A stretch of DNA of 64,000 nt from Methylophaga sulfidovorans (GTDB lineage: Bacteria; Pseudomonadota; Gammaproteobacteria; Nitrosococcales; Methylophagaceae). The notes under the pieces were generated by a model, which searched no databases, had not been told where the DNA came from, and saw only the letters and a list, made by a program, of their open reading frames with translations. Every line of letters begins with the position of its first letter. The first letter of the stretch is position 1. The translations under genes and the position numbers were made by a program. The DNA lies in NCBI RefSeq assembly GCF_900114205.1, contig NZ_FOSH01000007.1:124001-188000 (forward strand). Reading direction: 5' to 3'. This document shows, in pieces, positions 17,796 through 27,034 of the stretch.

Positions 17796-18266
17796 TTAAC
17801 TTACGTTCTTGATGGCCATTTCAAGGCTATCAAGATGGGGGATGAATGCGACTTTATTACCGATTTTAATCTGACAATATAAAAACTCTGAAGCATGCTG
17901 ATCATGCGTCATTTTTAACGCTGACGCATTTAATGTGATGAGTTGTGGTGAGCCTGTACATGGAATAGCGTAAAAACCAATATCTGCTTCAGCATTAATG
18001 CCTTCGATAATACATAGTTTATTGGCCGGATAAACCATTTCCACATCCTGTGCTAACAAAGTTTCAAGATCGACAACAGCCAGCGATTTTTGTTGCCAAT
18101 CAACCCATTCCAACCATGGTGTTGTTTTTGCTGATGATTGGTTAATGGTGGCTTTAGGAATGACTTCAGTAATCGTACTGTTCGGCAGCAGCAGATAATG
18201 CTTTTGCAATGGAATCAGCATGCAATGAATAAATTGGGCTTGAGCTGTTTTTTCCATATCTGACAT
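17796..18266 (-). CDS. chpC: CheW-like protein of the Pil-Chp system (ChpC-like)
   Basis: This 156-residue CheW-type adaptor has the hydrophobic strand pattern QFIHCMLIPLQKHYLLLPNS, then WLEWVDWQQKSLAVVDLETLL and the C-terminal VAFIPHLDSLEMAI. In Pseudomonas ChpC is a second CheW homologue of the Chp system, encoded downstream of chpA. Here the start codon directly abuts the chpA stop codon. It probably links additional chemoreceptors to ChpA. The assignment rests on domain and position, since CheW-like sequences diverge widely. Confidence 0.78.
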   Translation of the reverse strand: MSDMEKTAQAQFIHCMLIPLQKHYLLLPNSTITEVIPKATINQSSAKTTPWLEWVDWQQKSLAVVDLETLLAQDVEMVYPANKLCIIEGINAEADIGFYAIPCTGSPQLITLNASALKMTHDQHASEFLYCQIKIGNKVAFIPHLDSLEMAIKNVS

Positions 18267-21200
18267 CTACTGTGTAGGTTCCTGAAAATTGGTGTTACCG
18301 AGCAGTTTTTGCATCTGCCATATCAGCTCTTCTTCTTGATATGGTTTCCCCAGGTAAGCATTTACACCTATTTCCAGTGCTCTTTCACGGTGCTTATTGC
18401 CTGTTCTGGAGGTAATCATGATGATGGGAAGATGTCTGAATTCTTTATCGTTCCGAACTATGGATGCGAACTCAAACCCATCCATACGAGGCATTTCAAC
18501 GTCTAACAGAATAATGTCTGGCTTTTGTTCATGTAATTGCGATAGAGCATCCACGCCATCACGGGCTGTCATAACCTCAAAACCAATTCGACGTAATAAA
18601 TTGCCTGTGGCTTTTCTCATGGTAATCGAGTCGTCAACCACCATTGCCGTAGGTAATCTATCCTGTAATTGTTCTAACTCGCGCTCAAGATTAATCGCAT
18701 CGTCAGTATCCAGTGAGATATGTTGACTGCTATCCATTAATGTTGGGATATCCAGAATAAATACCACACGACCATCACCCAGAATGGTGGCGCCATTAAT
18801 CGCTGAAATATGACCAAGCTGAGTACCGACAGACTTAATGACAATCTCACGGTTACTCACAATATCATCAACTAACAGAGCAATGCGCAAATCACCAGAA
18901 CGGAACAACAGTAACGGCATTTGATACTTTAAGTTATCTGATAACGATAATGGTTTGCCCAGTAATGAACTAAGAGGCATAAACCGATATTTCTCTCCAT
19001 GGAAATCATAGTGCGGTTTATGTGTACCTAACATCAGTTTGATATCACGTACGCTAATGCGCTCGCCAGCATTTATTGTGTTAAGCGGCAATGCATATTG
19101 CTCATCCTGAACACGAATGAGCAGGGCTTGAATGACTGATAAAGTCAGAGGCAGGCGAATGGTAAAAGTGCTGCCTTTGCCTTGTTCAGACTTGATGCTC
19201 AGACGACCTTTCATGCCTCGAATTTCATTACTGACGACATCCATGCCCACACCACGGCCAGCCAGTTGAGAAACATTGTCTGCGGTGCTGAAACCAGAGC
19301 TGAGAATCAGCTGAGTCAGCTCATCGTCCGTTGGCATATCATCATGGCTGATGAGGTTCATCGACAATGCTTTTTCACGCACCTTATCAAGATTGATGCC
19401 TTGTCCGTCATCGCTGATATTGATGACAATCTCAGAACCTTCACGTGTGATCACCAAGGACAACAGGCCATTGGCAGATTTGCCATTATTCGTACGCTCA
19501 TCGCTGTACTCAATACCATGAGCAATAGCGTTACGAAGAATATGCTCCAGTGGTGCGACAAGCCGATCAAGAATGGTTCTGTCTATATCAAGTTCTGATC
19601 CACGAATTTTTAATTCCACTTTTTTGCTCAGCTCTGATGCTGTTTGTCTGACAATCCGCTCCAGCCTGCCAACGATACCGCTAAAAGGGAGTAGTCGTGT
19701 CGTCATCAAGCCTTGCTGTAAGTCAGTATTAAGGCGAGACTGTTGAAGTAAGATGGCATCAGTCTCTCTTACCAGCGTGTCCATGGAGTGACTGATGTCA
19801 TGCAAGTCGATAACACTTTCTGTCAGACCACGTGACAGTTGTTGAATCATCGAAAAGCGATCTAATTCCAGTGGATCAAAGTCAGATTCGTTTTTGATCC
19901 GTTCATCTTCGTAACGGAAAAGAATCTGGGTTTCAGTTTCAATCTCTAAATTACGTAACTGATCATGCAGGCGAGAAACGGTTTCTTCCATTTCATGAAG
20001 CTGCTGACGAAGCGCAATATGTTGTTGTGTTACACGGTCACGAGAAATACTCACTTCACCAGCAAAATTCGTCAGATAATCCAGAAGATCTGCTCTCACC
20101 CTGACTTGTTCTACATGTTGCGGAGTGACGGGGTGATCTGTCTGAGGTGGCGTGACAGGTAAAATATCGGCTGAGCTATCAGCATGATCTGCTTGTTTAA
20201 CTTTTTCTGGTGCAGGCAACGGCCTGTCTTCAATATGTAAATCCTGACCTTGTGTACGTGCAGTGATTTCTGCAATCAGTGATAAAGCTGTTTTGACTGC
20301 TTGTTGATTAGCTAACTGCTCCTGCATTTCAGCCAATTTATCCTGACAGCGCTGTAATAAATCAAAGAAGTCTTCATCTGCTTCTTGTAAACCATCACTG
20401 ACTGCCAGCACTAAGGTTTCGATCTGGTGAGTCAGATCGGCCATAGGCGTAATGCCCGTTAATCTGGCGCCACCTTTTAGTGTATGTAGATCACGTTGAA
20501 GCTGTAATGTGTCCTGTTCAGTATGGGTATTACTTACCCAGGCTTTGATGATTTGACGACTGGAGTCAAGCAGCTCTTGTGCTTCAGCAGCAAAGGCGGA
20601 TAACAAGTCATCATCCACATCGGTAGGAAGTGCATAGTCCGTTTCGTCTATATCTATACCATTTTGATGCTGCGCTTTTTGCGTTAGATAACTATCAACA
20701 CGAGCAGGAAAATCGGAGGATGTGGATAGCGGCTTATTTTGCAACAAGCTTTCAATAAACTGATTAAGCTGTTCGTATCCCTGTTCAAGTAAGGCATTTA
20801 AACCCATATCCTGAGGATGGCAGTGATTGATAAGTTTACTAAGACTGGCATAGGTATTGGCAATCAATCTTTGTTGTGCATCCGATGCCGTTTGTTCCAA
20901 CTGGCTGAGTGTTGCTGTTATTGCTGTAATATTTTCCTGATCCGATGGAACCTGTTGCCATTGTTTTAACTGTTTTGTGTAATCTTCAAGAAGCTCGTCT
21001 GTTTCTTCTAACAGGGTCATTAAAAATTCAGGATCAATGACAGGCGCATGCACACTTTCACCTGATGGCATCAGCTCTGAAATGTATGATGATAATTCAA
21101 TAAGATCAGGTTGTTGACCTTCTCCGGTAATATGGTGAAGTACTTGATCAAAGCCTTCTACCACATGATTCATTAATTTCATCTGATGATTGTCTAACAC

Positions 21201-24167
21201 CACATCATTCATATGAAGCTGTTTGACGGCTTGATCCATTTCTGTCGCGATCATCGCCATTGCTTTAATGCCAGCAATATTGGCACAACCTTTTAGTGAA
21301 TGAACCGAACGTAAGACCGGAGAGGTAATTTGTCTTGAGAAAGCAATATCGTTGAGACTTTGTTTAAGGTTGGCGATATGCTGTTTAGCTTCAGCAACAA
21401 AGATAGATAATAATTCGTTATCTTCTTCGTCAACAATTTCATCGGCTTCTACTTCTGATAATGTTTTTGCTTTTATGTATTCAGAAACACCGGTATTTTT
21501 CTGTCCAAGTTCAATAATGTAATGGTCAACAGAGCTTAATGATGTTTGTGTTGTCAGCGTTGACTGCTCGGAGCGGAAGGCGTCGATTTCTTTCAGTCTA
21601 TTCTGTTGTGAAATATAACGTTCAACACCGGTTTGTTGAGGTTTTTCAGGTGATTGTTGTTTCGACGCCAGTCTCTGAATGTATTTTTCAACGCTTGTCG
21701 CAGTATTGCTTAGGTTTTGCTCAGTGCCCCATTTATTGCGAATATAACGCTCAACGCTAGTCGGAATATTGGCATCTATTTCAAAGAGCGGTTTTGCTGG
21801 GAATTTCTGAGCATCTTGTTGTGTCTGATAAGCCGCTAGAACAATGTCCAGTCTTGCGTCATCTCTAGCTTTACGAATTTGGATATAGCGTTCAACAGAA
21901 GTAAGACGATCCTGTTCAGATTGTGCTTTTGCTTCTTTCAATAAAGGGTTGAGACAGGTTTCTTTTAATTCATACAGCGCATTAATGTTGTCAGGTGTGC
22001 TGATATCAGCTTGTGTGAAACGTGCTAATAATTCGGGCAATAGCTGGTAACTCTCTTGCACCAGTTTTTTCACCAGATGATTATCATCACGACTGCCTTC
22101 AATCACATGATTTAATACATCTTCAACAGCCCAGCAGAGCTCTGCAATGACGGTGGCATTGGCCATTCGGCCACTGCCTTTAAGCGTATGAAAATGACGG
22201 CGGGTTTCTGCCAGCGCTATCTGATCGTTTTCATTAATCCAGGCGGGGATCTGTCGTGCTAACTCTTGTAAAACTTCTGTAGCTTCTTCGATAAATATTT
22301 CAGCTACTTCTCTGTCTATCCCTCCAGCAAATTGCCAAAGATCAGCAGAAGGTAAATTGCTGTGTGTTGTCTCATCTGAAACCGGATTGCTTGGCTCTTC
22401 TTCGAGTAAACTGAGTGGCGTCTCATCATCAGTGAAAGATAAGGCTGGCTCAGCATCTAACATGATAAGCTCAACAGCCTCTTCAGTAGGATCTGCAGCA
22501 GTCTCTTGCGGCGTTATCTCTGTTTCGACTGTGAATTCAGGTTCAACAGGTGATTCGCTGACATCATCAAATTCATGCAGCTTTGTTTTTGCAGTTAATA
22601 AATACTCATCATCAGCATGGCCGTGATGACGAATGCCTTCCATGTATAGTTCACAACAGGCAATGATATCCGCAAGCTCTTGTAATTTAGCAGCAGAAAA
22701 TTCTTTGTTACCTACGTTATATTCAGACAACGTATCCGATGTCAGCTGGATGATTTCTGCTGCGGTACCCTGATTCAGCATATCTAGACTGCCAGCTATC
22801 AGAATGAGCTGTTGTTCTGTATCGCCCAGTCCATCCACATATCGCTCGGACTTTTCCATCAAAGTCAGTGTTTCTTTGATGTTAGCTAACTCGAGTAAAC
22901 ATTCAGACATCACTGACTGACGTAATTGATCATTAACGTTAGCCTGTGTGGTTGACTGCAGTAATGATTCGGCCTGCAACAGGCTGTCAGCAAGCAGGGT
23001 TAAGTCATCGTCCTCAGGAAGATCACCTCTGTTTGTAATGGCATTAAGCTGTTCTACCTGATGGTGTAATAAATTACTGGCTTCGTACTCTGCAAGTAAG
23101 GCCAATGTGTCGGACATGCTTTGTAGCTGTTTTGTCGTCGATTCGATGGTTTCAGCAGTGATGTCATTATCGTGCACATGTTGATCAAGCTGATCTTTAA
23201 TATCCTGTAGCTGCTCGAGTAAAGCCAGATGTGCATCGCCTAATGCATTATCACTCATGCCATAGATACGTGAGCGTTGATCAAAGAAATAGAGCTGTAA
23301 AGTGGCTTTTAACAGTGTGACATTAGGGCCACGGCTGCTGGCTCTGGCGATAGCGAGGAGTAATTGCTTTTCCAGTTCTTCAGGGAAATTTAACTGTAAT
23401 GCCGCTTCACCCGATTCACTATGTTGCTTGATCGGCTGAACCAGTTTGCCCATTAATGGTTTTATCTGGCCGGCAGAGGTCAGGCCTTGGTGTTCAATAG
23501 CTTCAATGAAAGCTTCAGTCGTCCACCAGAATAAACAGACTTTTTCCTGGTGGCTGGATAATCGTAAGAAATGCACAATCGCATGCATTTGTCTCAAACT
23601 ATCCTCATCCTGCTTACGTAACCACTGTAATAGCAATACTTGAAAAACATGACCCAGTTTATGCTGCTCAATTTTTAAGGCAGGAATTTTCCGTGTGGGG
23701 TTGGGCGCGATACTGTCTGGTAATACCACAGAGAAGCTCGGATTGAACATCTCCATTTCGGTTTTTGTTTCTGCCTTATACGCTTTTCTTAGTTCATTGA
23801 TTAACTCCAGCAGTGCCAGAGGGTGATCCCGGAAGTCGTTATTCAGCAGTTTTAAATAATTAGGTAATAGCAATAGCGATTTTACAATGGCATCTTGTGC
23901 TGCAGATATATCTGTTACCTGATTATTCTGTAATGCTCGGACAGCTTTTTGGGTTTCTTCTGTCAGCATGGCTGCACCAGACATATTAATCATGTCCAGT
24001 GTGCCTTTTACCTGATACAGCGATTCGATGGTATCGGTGAGTAGTTTATCGTCAGCCTGACCATCGAGAAAATTATTCATGGCCGCCAAGGCATGAGCAA
24101 GCGACTGCTGCAATTCATCTTGCAGCCAGACTAATGCATCGTAATTGCCTTTGATGAGTTGTGCCAT
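18267..24167 (-). CDS. chpA: Hybrid histidine kinase ChpA (PilL) of the pilus chemosensory system
   Basis: This 1966-residue CheA-type kinase drives PilG and PilH. The N-terminal region (about 1-530) resembles FimL-type helical repeats. Three clear Hpt domains carry phosphorylatable His: HFHTLKGSGRMAN (about 660), VHSLKGCANIAG (about 955) and LHTLKGGARLTG (about 1228). Then follow a dimerisation region, a HATPase (HILRNAIAHGIEY about 1540, DDGQGINLDKV, AGRGVGMDVVSNE), a CheW-like domain and a C-terminal receiver (MVVDDSITMRKATGN, LLDVEMPRMDGFEF, about 1838-1960). Between the first two Hpt domains are six SVERYI-type repeats. It lies between pilJ (23 bp) and chpC (no gap). Confidence 0.95.
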   Translation of the reverse strand: MAQLIKGNYDALVWLQDELQQSLAHALAAMNNFLDGQADDKLLTDTIESLYQVKGTLDMINMSGAAMLTEETQKAVRALQNNQVTDISAAQDAIVKSLLLLPNYLKLLNNDFRDHPLALLELINELRKAYKAETKTEMEMFNPSFSVVLPDSIAPNPTRKIPALKIEQHKLGHVFQVLLLQWLRKQDEDSLRQMHAIVHFLRLSSHQEKVCLFWWTTEAFIEAIEHQGLTSAGQIKPLMGKLVQPIKQHSESGEAALQLNFPEELEKQLLLAIARASSRGPNVTLLKATLQLYFFDQRSRIYGMSDNALGDAHLALLEQLQDIKDQLDQHVHDNDITAETIESTTKQLQSMSDTLALLAEYEASNLLHHQVEQLNAITNRGDLPEDDDLTLLADSLLQAESLLQSTTQANVNDQLRQSVMSECLLELANIKETLTLMEKSERYVDGLGDTEQQLILIAGSLDMLNQGTAAEIIQLTSDTLSEYNVGNKEFSAAKLQELADIIACCELYMEGIRHHGHADDEYLLTAKTKLHEFDDVSESPVEPEFTVETEITPQETAADPTEEAVELIMLDAEPALSFTDDETPLSLLEEEPSNPVSDETTHSNLPSADLWQFAGGIDREVAEIFIEEATEVLQELARQIPAWINENDQIALAETRRHFHTLKGSGRMANATVIAELCWAVEDVLNHVIEGSRDDNHLVKKLVQESYQLLPELLARFTQADISTPDNINALYELKETCLNPLLKEAKAQSEQDRLTSVERYIQIRKARDDARLDIVLAAYQTQQDAQKFPAKPLFEIDANIPTSVERYIRNKWGTEQNLSNTATSVEKYIQRLASKQQSPEKPQQTGVERYISQQNRLKEIDAFRSEQSTLTTQTSLSSVDHYIIELGQKNTGVSEYIKAKTLSEVEADEIVDEEDNELLSIFVAEAKQHIANLKQSLNDIAFSRQITSPVLRSVHSLKGCANIAGIKAMAMIATEMDQAVKQLHMNDVVLDNHQMKLMNHVVEGFDQVLHHITGEGQQPDLIELSSYISELMPSGESVHAPVIDPEFLMTLLEETDELLEDYTKQLKQWQQVPSDQENITAITATLSQLEQTASDAQQRLIANTYASLSKLINHCHPQDMGLNALLEQGYEQLNQFIESLLQNKPLSTSSDFPARVDSYLTQKAQHQNGIDIDETDYALPTDVDDDLLSAFAAEAQELLDSSRQIIKAWVSNTHTEQDTLQLQRDLHTLKGGARLTGITPMADLTHQIETLVLAVSDGLQEADEDFFDLLQRCQDKLAEMQEQLANQQAVKTALSLIAEITARTQGQDLHIEDRPLPAPEKVKQADHADSSADILPVTPPQTDHPVTPQHVEQVRVRADLLDYLTNFAGEVSISRDRVTQQHIALRQQLHEMEETVSRLHDQLRNLEIETETQILFRYEDERIKNESDFDPLELDRFSMIQQLSRGLTESVIDLHDISHSMDTLVRETDAILLQQSRLNTDLQQGLMTTRLLPFSGIVGRLERIVRQTASELSKKVELKIRGSELDIDRTILDRLVAPLEHILRNAIAHGIEYSDERTNNGKSANGLLSLVITREGSEIVINISDDGQGINLDKVREKALSMNLISHDDMPTDDELTQLILSSGFSTADNVSQLAGRGVGMDVVSNEIRGMKGRLSIKSEQGKGSTFTIRLPLTLSVIQALLIRVQDEQYALPLNTINAGERISVRDIKLMLGTHKPHYDFHGEKYRFMPLSSLLGKPLSLSDNLKYQMPLLLFRSGDLRIALLVDDIVSNREIVIKSVGTQLGHISAINGATILGDGRVVFILDIPTLMDSSQHISLDTDDAINLERELEQLQDRLPTAMVVDDSITMRKATGNLLRRIGFEVMTARDGVDALSQLHEQKPDIILLDVEMPRMDGFEFASIVRNDKEFRHLPIIMITSRTGNKHRERALEIGVNAYLGKPYQEEELIWQMQKLLGNTNFQEPTQ
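21473..21903 (-). repeat. Six SVERYI-type short repeats inside chpA
   Basis: The encoded protein, residues about 755-899, contains LTSVERYIQ, PTSVERYIRN, ATSVEKYIQ, QTGVERYIS, LSSVDHYII and NTGVSEYIK. They are separated by about 15 to 50 variable residues, many charged or Gln-rich. The DNA of the copies has diverged, so this is protein-level repetition, not a recent duplication. It occupies a linker between Hpt domains. Confidence 0.85.
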
Positions 24168-24190
24168 TAGATGACTTTCTCCAGATAAGC

Positions 24191-25456
24191 TTAGCGTGGC
24201 AGTTTGAAGCCAGAAACAGACTTACGCAGTTCGTTGGTTAATTCGAGTAGTCGACCAATTGAGGCTGCACTTTCGTTGGTACCAGTTGATGTCTGCATAG
24301 TGATTTCCTGAATAACATTCATGTTTTCAGACGTTGTCACAGCGGCTGTTGCCTGTTGTTTGGCATTATCAGAGATGTTGTTGATAAGCTCGGCCAATTG
24401 ATGAGAAACGCTTTCAATCTGTTCAAGAGATGTACCGGCATCCTGTGATAGCTTAGCTCCAGCAACTACTTCAGTCGTACTTTGCTCCATAGAGCTGATC
24501 GCTTCGTTGGTGTCACTTTGAATTGTCTTAACCAGCGCATCAATCTGTCGGGTAGCATTACTAGAACGTTCCGCCAGACGCTGAACCTCGTCAGCAACGA
24601 CCGCAAACCCACGACCTGCTTCACCTGCCATCGCAGCTTGAATAGCGGCGTTTAATGACAAGATATTGGTTTGCTCAGCGATATCGTTAATCAGTTCAAC
24701 AATGTCGCCGATTTGTTGCGAGCTCTCACCCAACCGTTTAATCCGTTTTGATGTTTCCTGAATTTGTTCACGGATAGTATCCATACCGTGAATTGCTTTT
24801 TTCACCGCACCGTTACCCTGTATTGCCAGAGATACAGATTGTTTTGCCACGTCAGATGACTGGCTGGCACTTCGGGATACCTGTTCGATAGACCCTGCCA
24901 TTTGAGTAATAGATGAACTTACTTCGGTAATTTGCTGGGCCTGATGCTCACTGGCATCAGTCAGGTGTAATGCTGTTGCCTGAGTTTCTTGTGCGGCAGA
25001 AGCTACTTGCATGGTGGTTGAGTTAATTTGCTCAACCAGGCTTCTTAATGCGTCAATGGTGTAGTTTACTGAGTCAGCGATAGCGCCGGTGATATCTTCA
25101 GTAACGGTTGCACTAACCGTGAGATCACCATCGGCCAGATCGCCCATTTCATCAAGTAAACGAAGAATGGCATCCTGATTATGGCGGTTTTGTAATTCCA
25201 TTTTATCCAGTGAGACTTTTAACTGCTGGATAGTGGGGAAGCAGAGATTGATTGCTGCAAGGGTACTGAGAATAAATAACACACCGACCCCGATGACAAC
25301 AAAGAGCAGGTTGGGATAGATAAGTGTATAAAACCCGGTAGCAATAAGAGCTAAACCTGCCAATGACAGAGCAAACAGCACGATAAAGGCTAGTAATCCT
25401 GGCCAGTTCTTACTGTTTTTCAGCGACGAAAATAAAAGCTTGCTGGTTGAGTTCAT
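24191..25456 (-). CDS. pilJ: PilJ-like methyl-accepting chemoreceptor, short form
   Basis: This 421-residue chemoreceptor signals to ChpA through PilI. Two membrane segments (about 20-42 and 49-70) are separated by only a few residues. A HAMP-like region follows, then the signalling hairpin with tip [18 protein letters not shown] near residue 270 and [18 protein letters not shown]. Pseudomonas PilJ is about 680 residues with two periplasmic ligand-binding domains; those are missing here. Position between pilI and chpA fixes the identity as the operon's receptor. It cannot sense a periplasmic ligand in the usual way. Confidence 0.85.
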   Translation of the reverse strand: MNSTSKLLFSSLKNSKNWPGLLAFIVLFALSLAGLALIATGFYTLIYPNLLFVVIGVGVLFILSTLAAINLCFPTIQQLKVSLDKMELQNRHNQDAILRLLDEMGDLADGDLTVSATVTEDITGAIADSVNYTIDALRSLVEQINSTTMQVASAAQETQATALHLTDASEHQAQQITEVSSSITQMAGSIEQVSRSASQSSDVAKQSVSLAIQGNGAVKKAIHGMDTIREQIQETSKRIKRLGESSQQIGDIVELINDIAEQTNILSLNAAIQAAMAGEAGRGFAVVADEVQRLAERSSNATRQIDALVKTIQSDTNEAISSMEQSTTEVVAGAKLSQDAGTSLEQIESVSHQLAELINNISDNAKQQATAAVTTSENMNVIQEITMQTSTGTNESAASIGRLLELTNELRKSVSGFKLPR

Positions 25457-25480
25457 ATATCTTGTCCTGATATCAAATTA

Positions 25481-26035
25481 TTATGCGGCAGCATTAATAA
25501 ACCTTTCATCTTCAATAAGTTTTGAAAAACTGAAAACGTCCCATTGTGTGTCTTGTTGATAAACCGTGCCGGTTAGATAAGGCGAAATATCTTTATGAGA
25601 CGGTGTATTTATTTCATCCGGTTCACGTTGAAAATGTTTGAGCCCGTAAACTTCATCGACTAATAAACCGCTGTTGATATCAGCGTCATTAATTACGATG
25701 ATGCGGCTGCGCTTAGAGACTCTGCTGGGTTTGTCGAGAAGATAATGCTTAAGATCCAGCACCGGCAATAATTCACCCCGCAGGTTCACAATACCAAATA
25801 CCCATGACTTAGCTTTAGGAACAGCGGTGACATGTTCTGGTACTGGAAAAACTTCTCTTGAATCGTTTAACGGAATAACAAAGTGGTGATTAGCAACACG
25901 GAATCCAATAGCCGACCAACTTTGCCCAAGTGTTTCCTGCTGCGTTAAACCTGCGGCTTTCTGTCTACTGCGCCGTTCGATGTCCTGCAGTATGGCAATG
26001 ATGTCTTCAGGTGATTGTGGTTGCATCATAGTCAT
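25481..26035 (-). CDS. pilI: CheW-like adaptor PilI
   Basis: PilI couples the receptor PilJ to the kinase ChpA. The 184-residue protein has an N-terminal helical part (QSPEDIIAILQDIERRSRQK) and a CheW domain with WSAIGFRVANHHFVIPL, KSWVFGIVNLRGELLPVLDL and RIIVIN. The NLRGELLPVLDL stretch is the typical CheW signature. It overlaps pilH by 4 bp (ATGA), which indicates coupled translation, and precedes pilJ by 24 bp. Confidence 0.93.
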   Translation of the reverse strand: MTMMQPQSPEDIIAILQDIERRSRQKAAGLTQQETLGQSWSAIGFRVANHHFVIPLNDSREVFPVPEHVTAVPKAKSWVFGIVNLRGELLPVLDLKHYLLDKPSRVSKRSRIIVINDADINSGLLVDEVYGLKHFQREPDEINTPSHKDISPYLTGTVYQQDTQWDVFSFSKLIEDERFINAAA

Positions 26036-26397
26036 TTATCCAGCAACGATTGAATCTGCTCAATGATCTCATCCTCTGAGACGGGTTTACCAAGATAGCC
26101 TTTTGCCCCTTGGCGAAGTCCCCACATCTTATCGGTTTCCTGATTTTTTGAGGAGACGATAATGATGGGAATGTGACGCGTGTCATCATCTCTGCTTAGA
26201 ATACGTGTCGCCTGAAATCCATTTAGATTAGGCATCACCACATCCATCAATACTAAGTCGGGTTGCTCTGTCTGTGTGATACTAACTGCTTGTTCACCAT
26301 CTTCGGCAACTAAAATCTGATGACCATGCTTTTCTAATAGTTTTTGTAGAACATAAACTTCAGTAGGAGAGTCGTCAGCGATTAAAATTCGAGCCAT
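26032..26397 (-). CDS. pilH: Response regulator PilH
   Basis: This 121-residue single receiver domain follows PilH closely: ARILIADDSPTEVYVLQKLL with the acidic pocket, VLMDVVMPNLNGFQATR with the phospho-accepting Asp near residue 52, and IPIIIVSSKNQETDKMWG, then GYLGKPV with the conserved Lys. PilH is associated with pilus retraction and modulates signal flow from ChpA. It is 3 bp from pilG and overlaps pilI by 4 bp. Confidence 0.95.
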   Translation of the reverse strand: MARILIADDSPTEVYVLQKLLEKHGHQILVAEDGEQAVSITQTEQPDLVLMDVVMPNLNGFQATRILSRDDDTRHIPIIIVSSKNQETDKMWGLRQGAKGYLGKPVSEDEIIEQIQSLLDK

Positions 26398-26400
26398 AAG

Positions 26401-26811
26401 CTAATTTGCGTCCTGAGTTTTTTCCAGCAAATGTGTTCGGATGGCACCGAGTAAGTCTTCACGAGTAAAAGGCTTGGTTAAATATTGTTCAGCCCCTACA
26501 ACGCGCCCTTTTGCTCTATCAAATAAACCATCCTTGCTGGAGAGCATTACTACGGGTATGTCCCTAAATTTAGGGTTATTTTTAACTAATGCACAGGTCT
26601 GATATCCATCCAGTCGTGGCATCATAATGTCAATAAACAAAATATCTGGGTGATGAGCGCTGATAACGGGTAAAGCTTCAAATCCATTATCAGCCGTCAG
26701 TACATCACAACCAGCTTTTTTTAACAGTGTTTCAGCTGTGCGGCGAATGGTGTTACTGTCATCAATCACCATCACCTTTAGGCCGTTAAATTCGTTATCA
26801 CTCTGGTTCAC
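26401..26811 (-). CDS. pilG: Response regulator PilG
   Basis: PilG is the CheY-like output protein that promotes pilus extension. The 136-residue receiver matches PilG motifs: LKVMVIDDSNTIRRTAETLL, ILFIDIMMPRLDGYQTCALVKNN with the phosphorylated Asp, VVMLSSKDGLFDRAKGR and QYLTKPFTREDLLGAI. The start is GTG, with only a weak AGG about 12 nt upstream. It is the first gene of the pilG-H-I-J-chpA-chpC operon, which reads leftward from the 223-bp gap shared with gshA. Confidence 0.95.
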   Translation of the reverse strand: MNQSDNEFNGLKVMVIDDSNTIRRTAETLLKKAGCDVLTADNGFEALPVISAHHPDILFIDIMMPRLDGYQTCALVKNNPKFRDIPVVMLSSKDGLFDRAKGRVVGAEQYLTKPFTREDLLGAIRTHLLEKTQDAN

Positions 26812-27034
26812 GACAATGCTATACCTGAATTATTTTATAATTGTAGTTCAGACGAAGATAACCCATTTTTGTTTTACAGGCTAGTGATGACTTGAGTTGA
26901 ATAACGATATCAGCGAGCCCCAATTTCACAATGGTAAAGTATGAATGACTTGAAATATCAAATTTGTGTCCCATGTCTCTTCTTATCGATATTTATACTG
27001 ATCTCTACACTTTAAAATCACAAGCGAGCCAACC

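Noticed and set aside
21473-21903. Regular spacing of repeats as a CRISPR or satellite array
   Set aside because: The copies are similar only at protein level, their DNA differs and spacing is irregular.
22357-22626. 89-codon Ser-rich frame on the plus strand inside chpA
   Set aside because: The Ser-rich composition is the mirror of the acidic Glu/Asp-rich linker of ChpA on the other strand; no start signal is visible.
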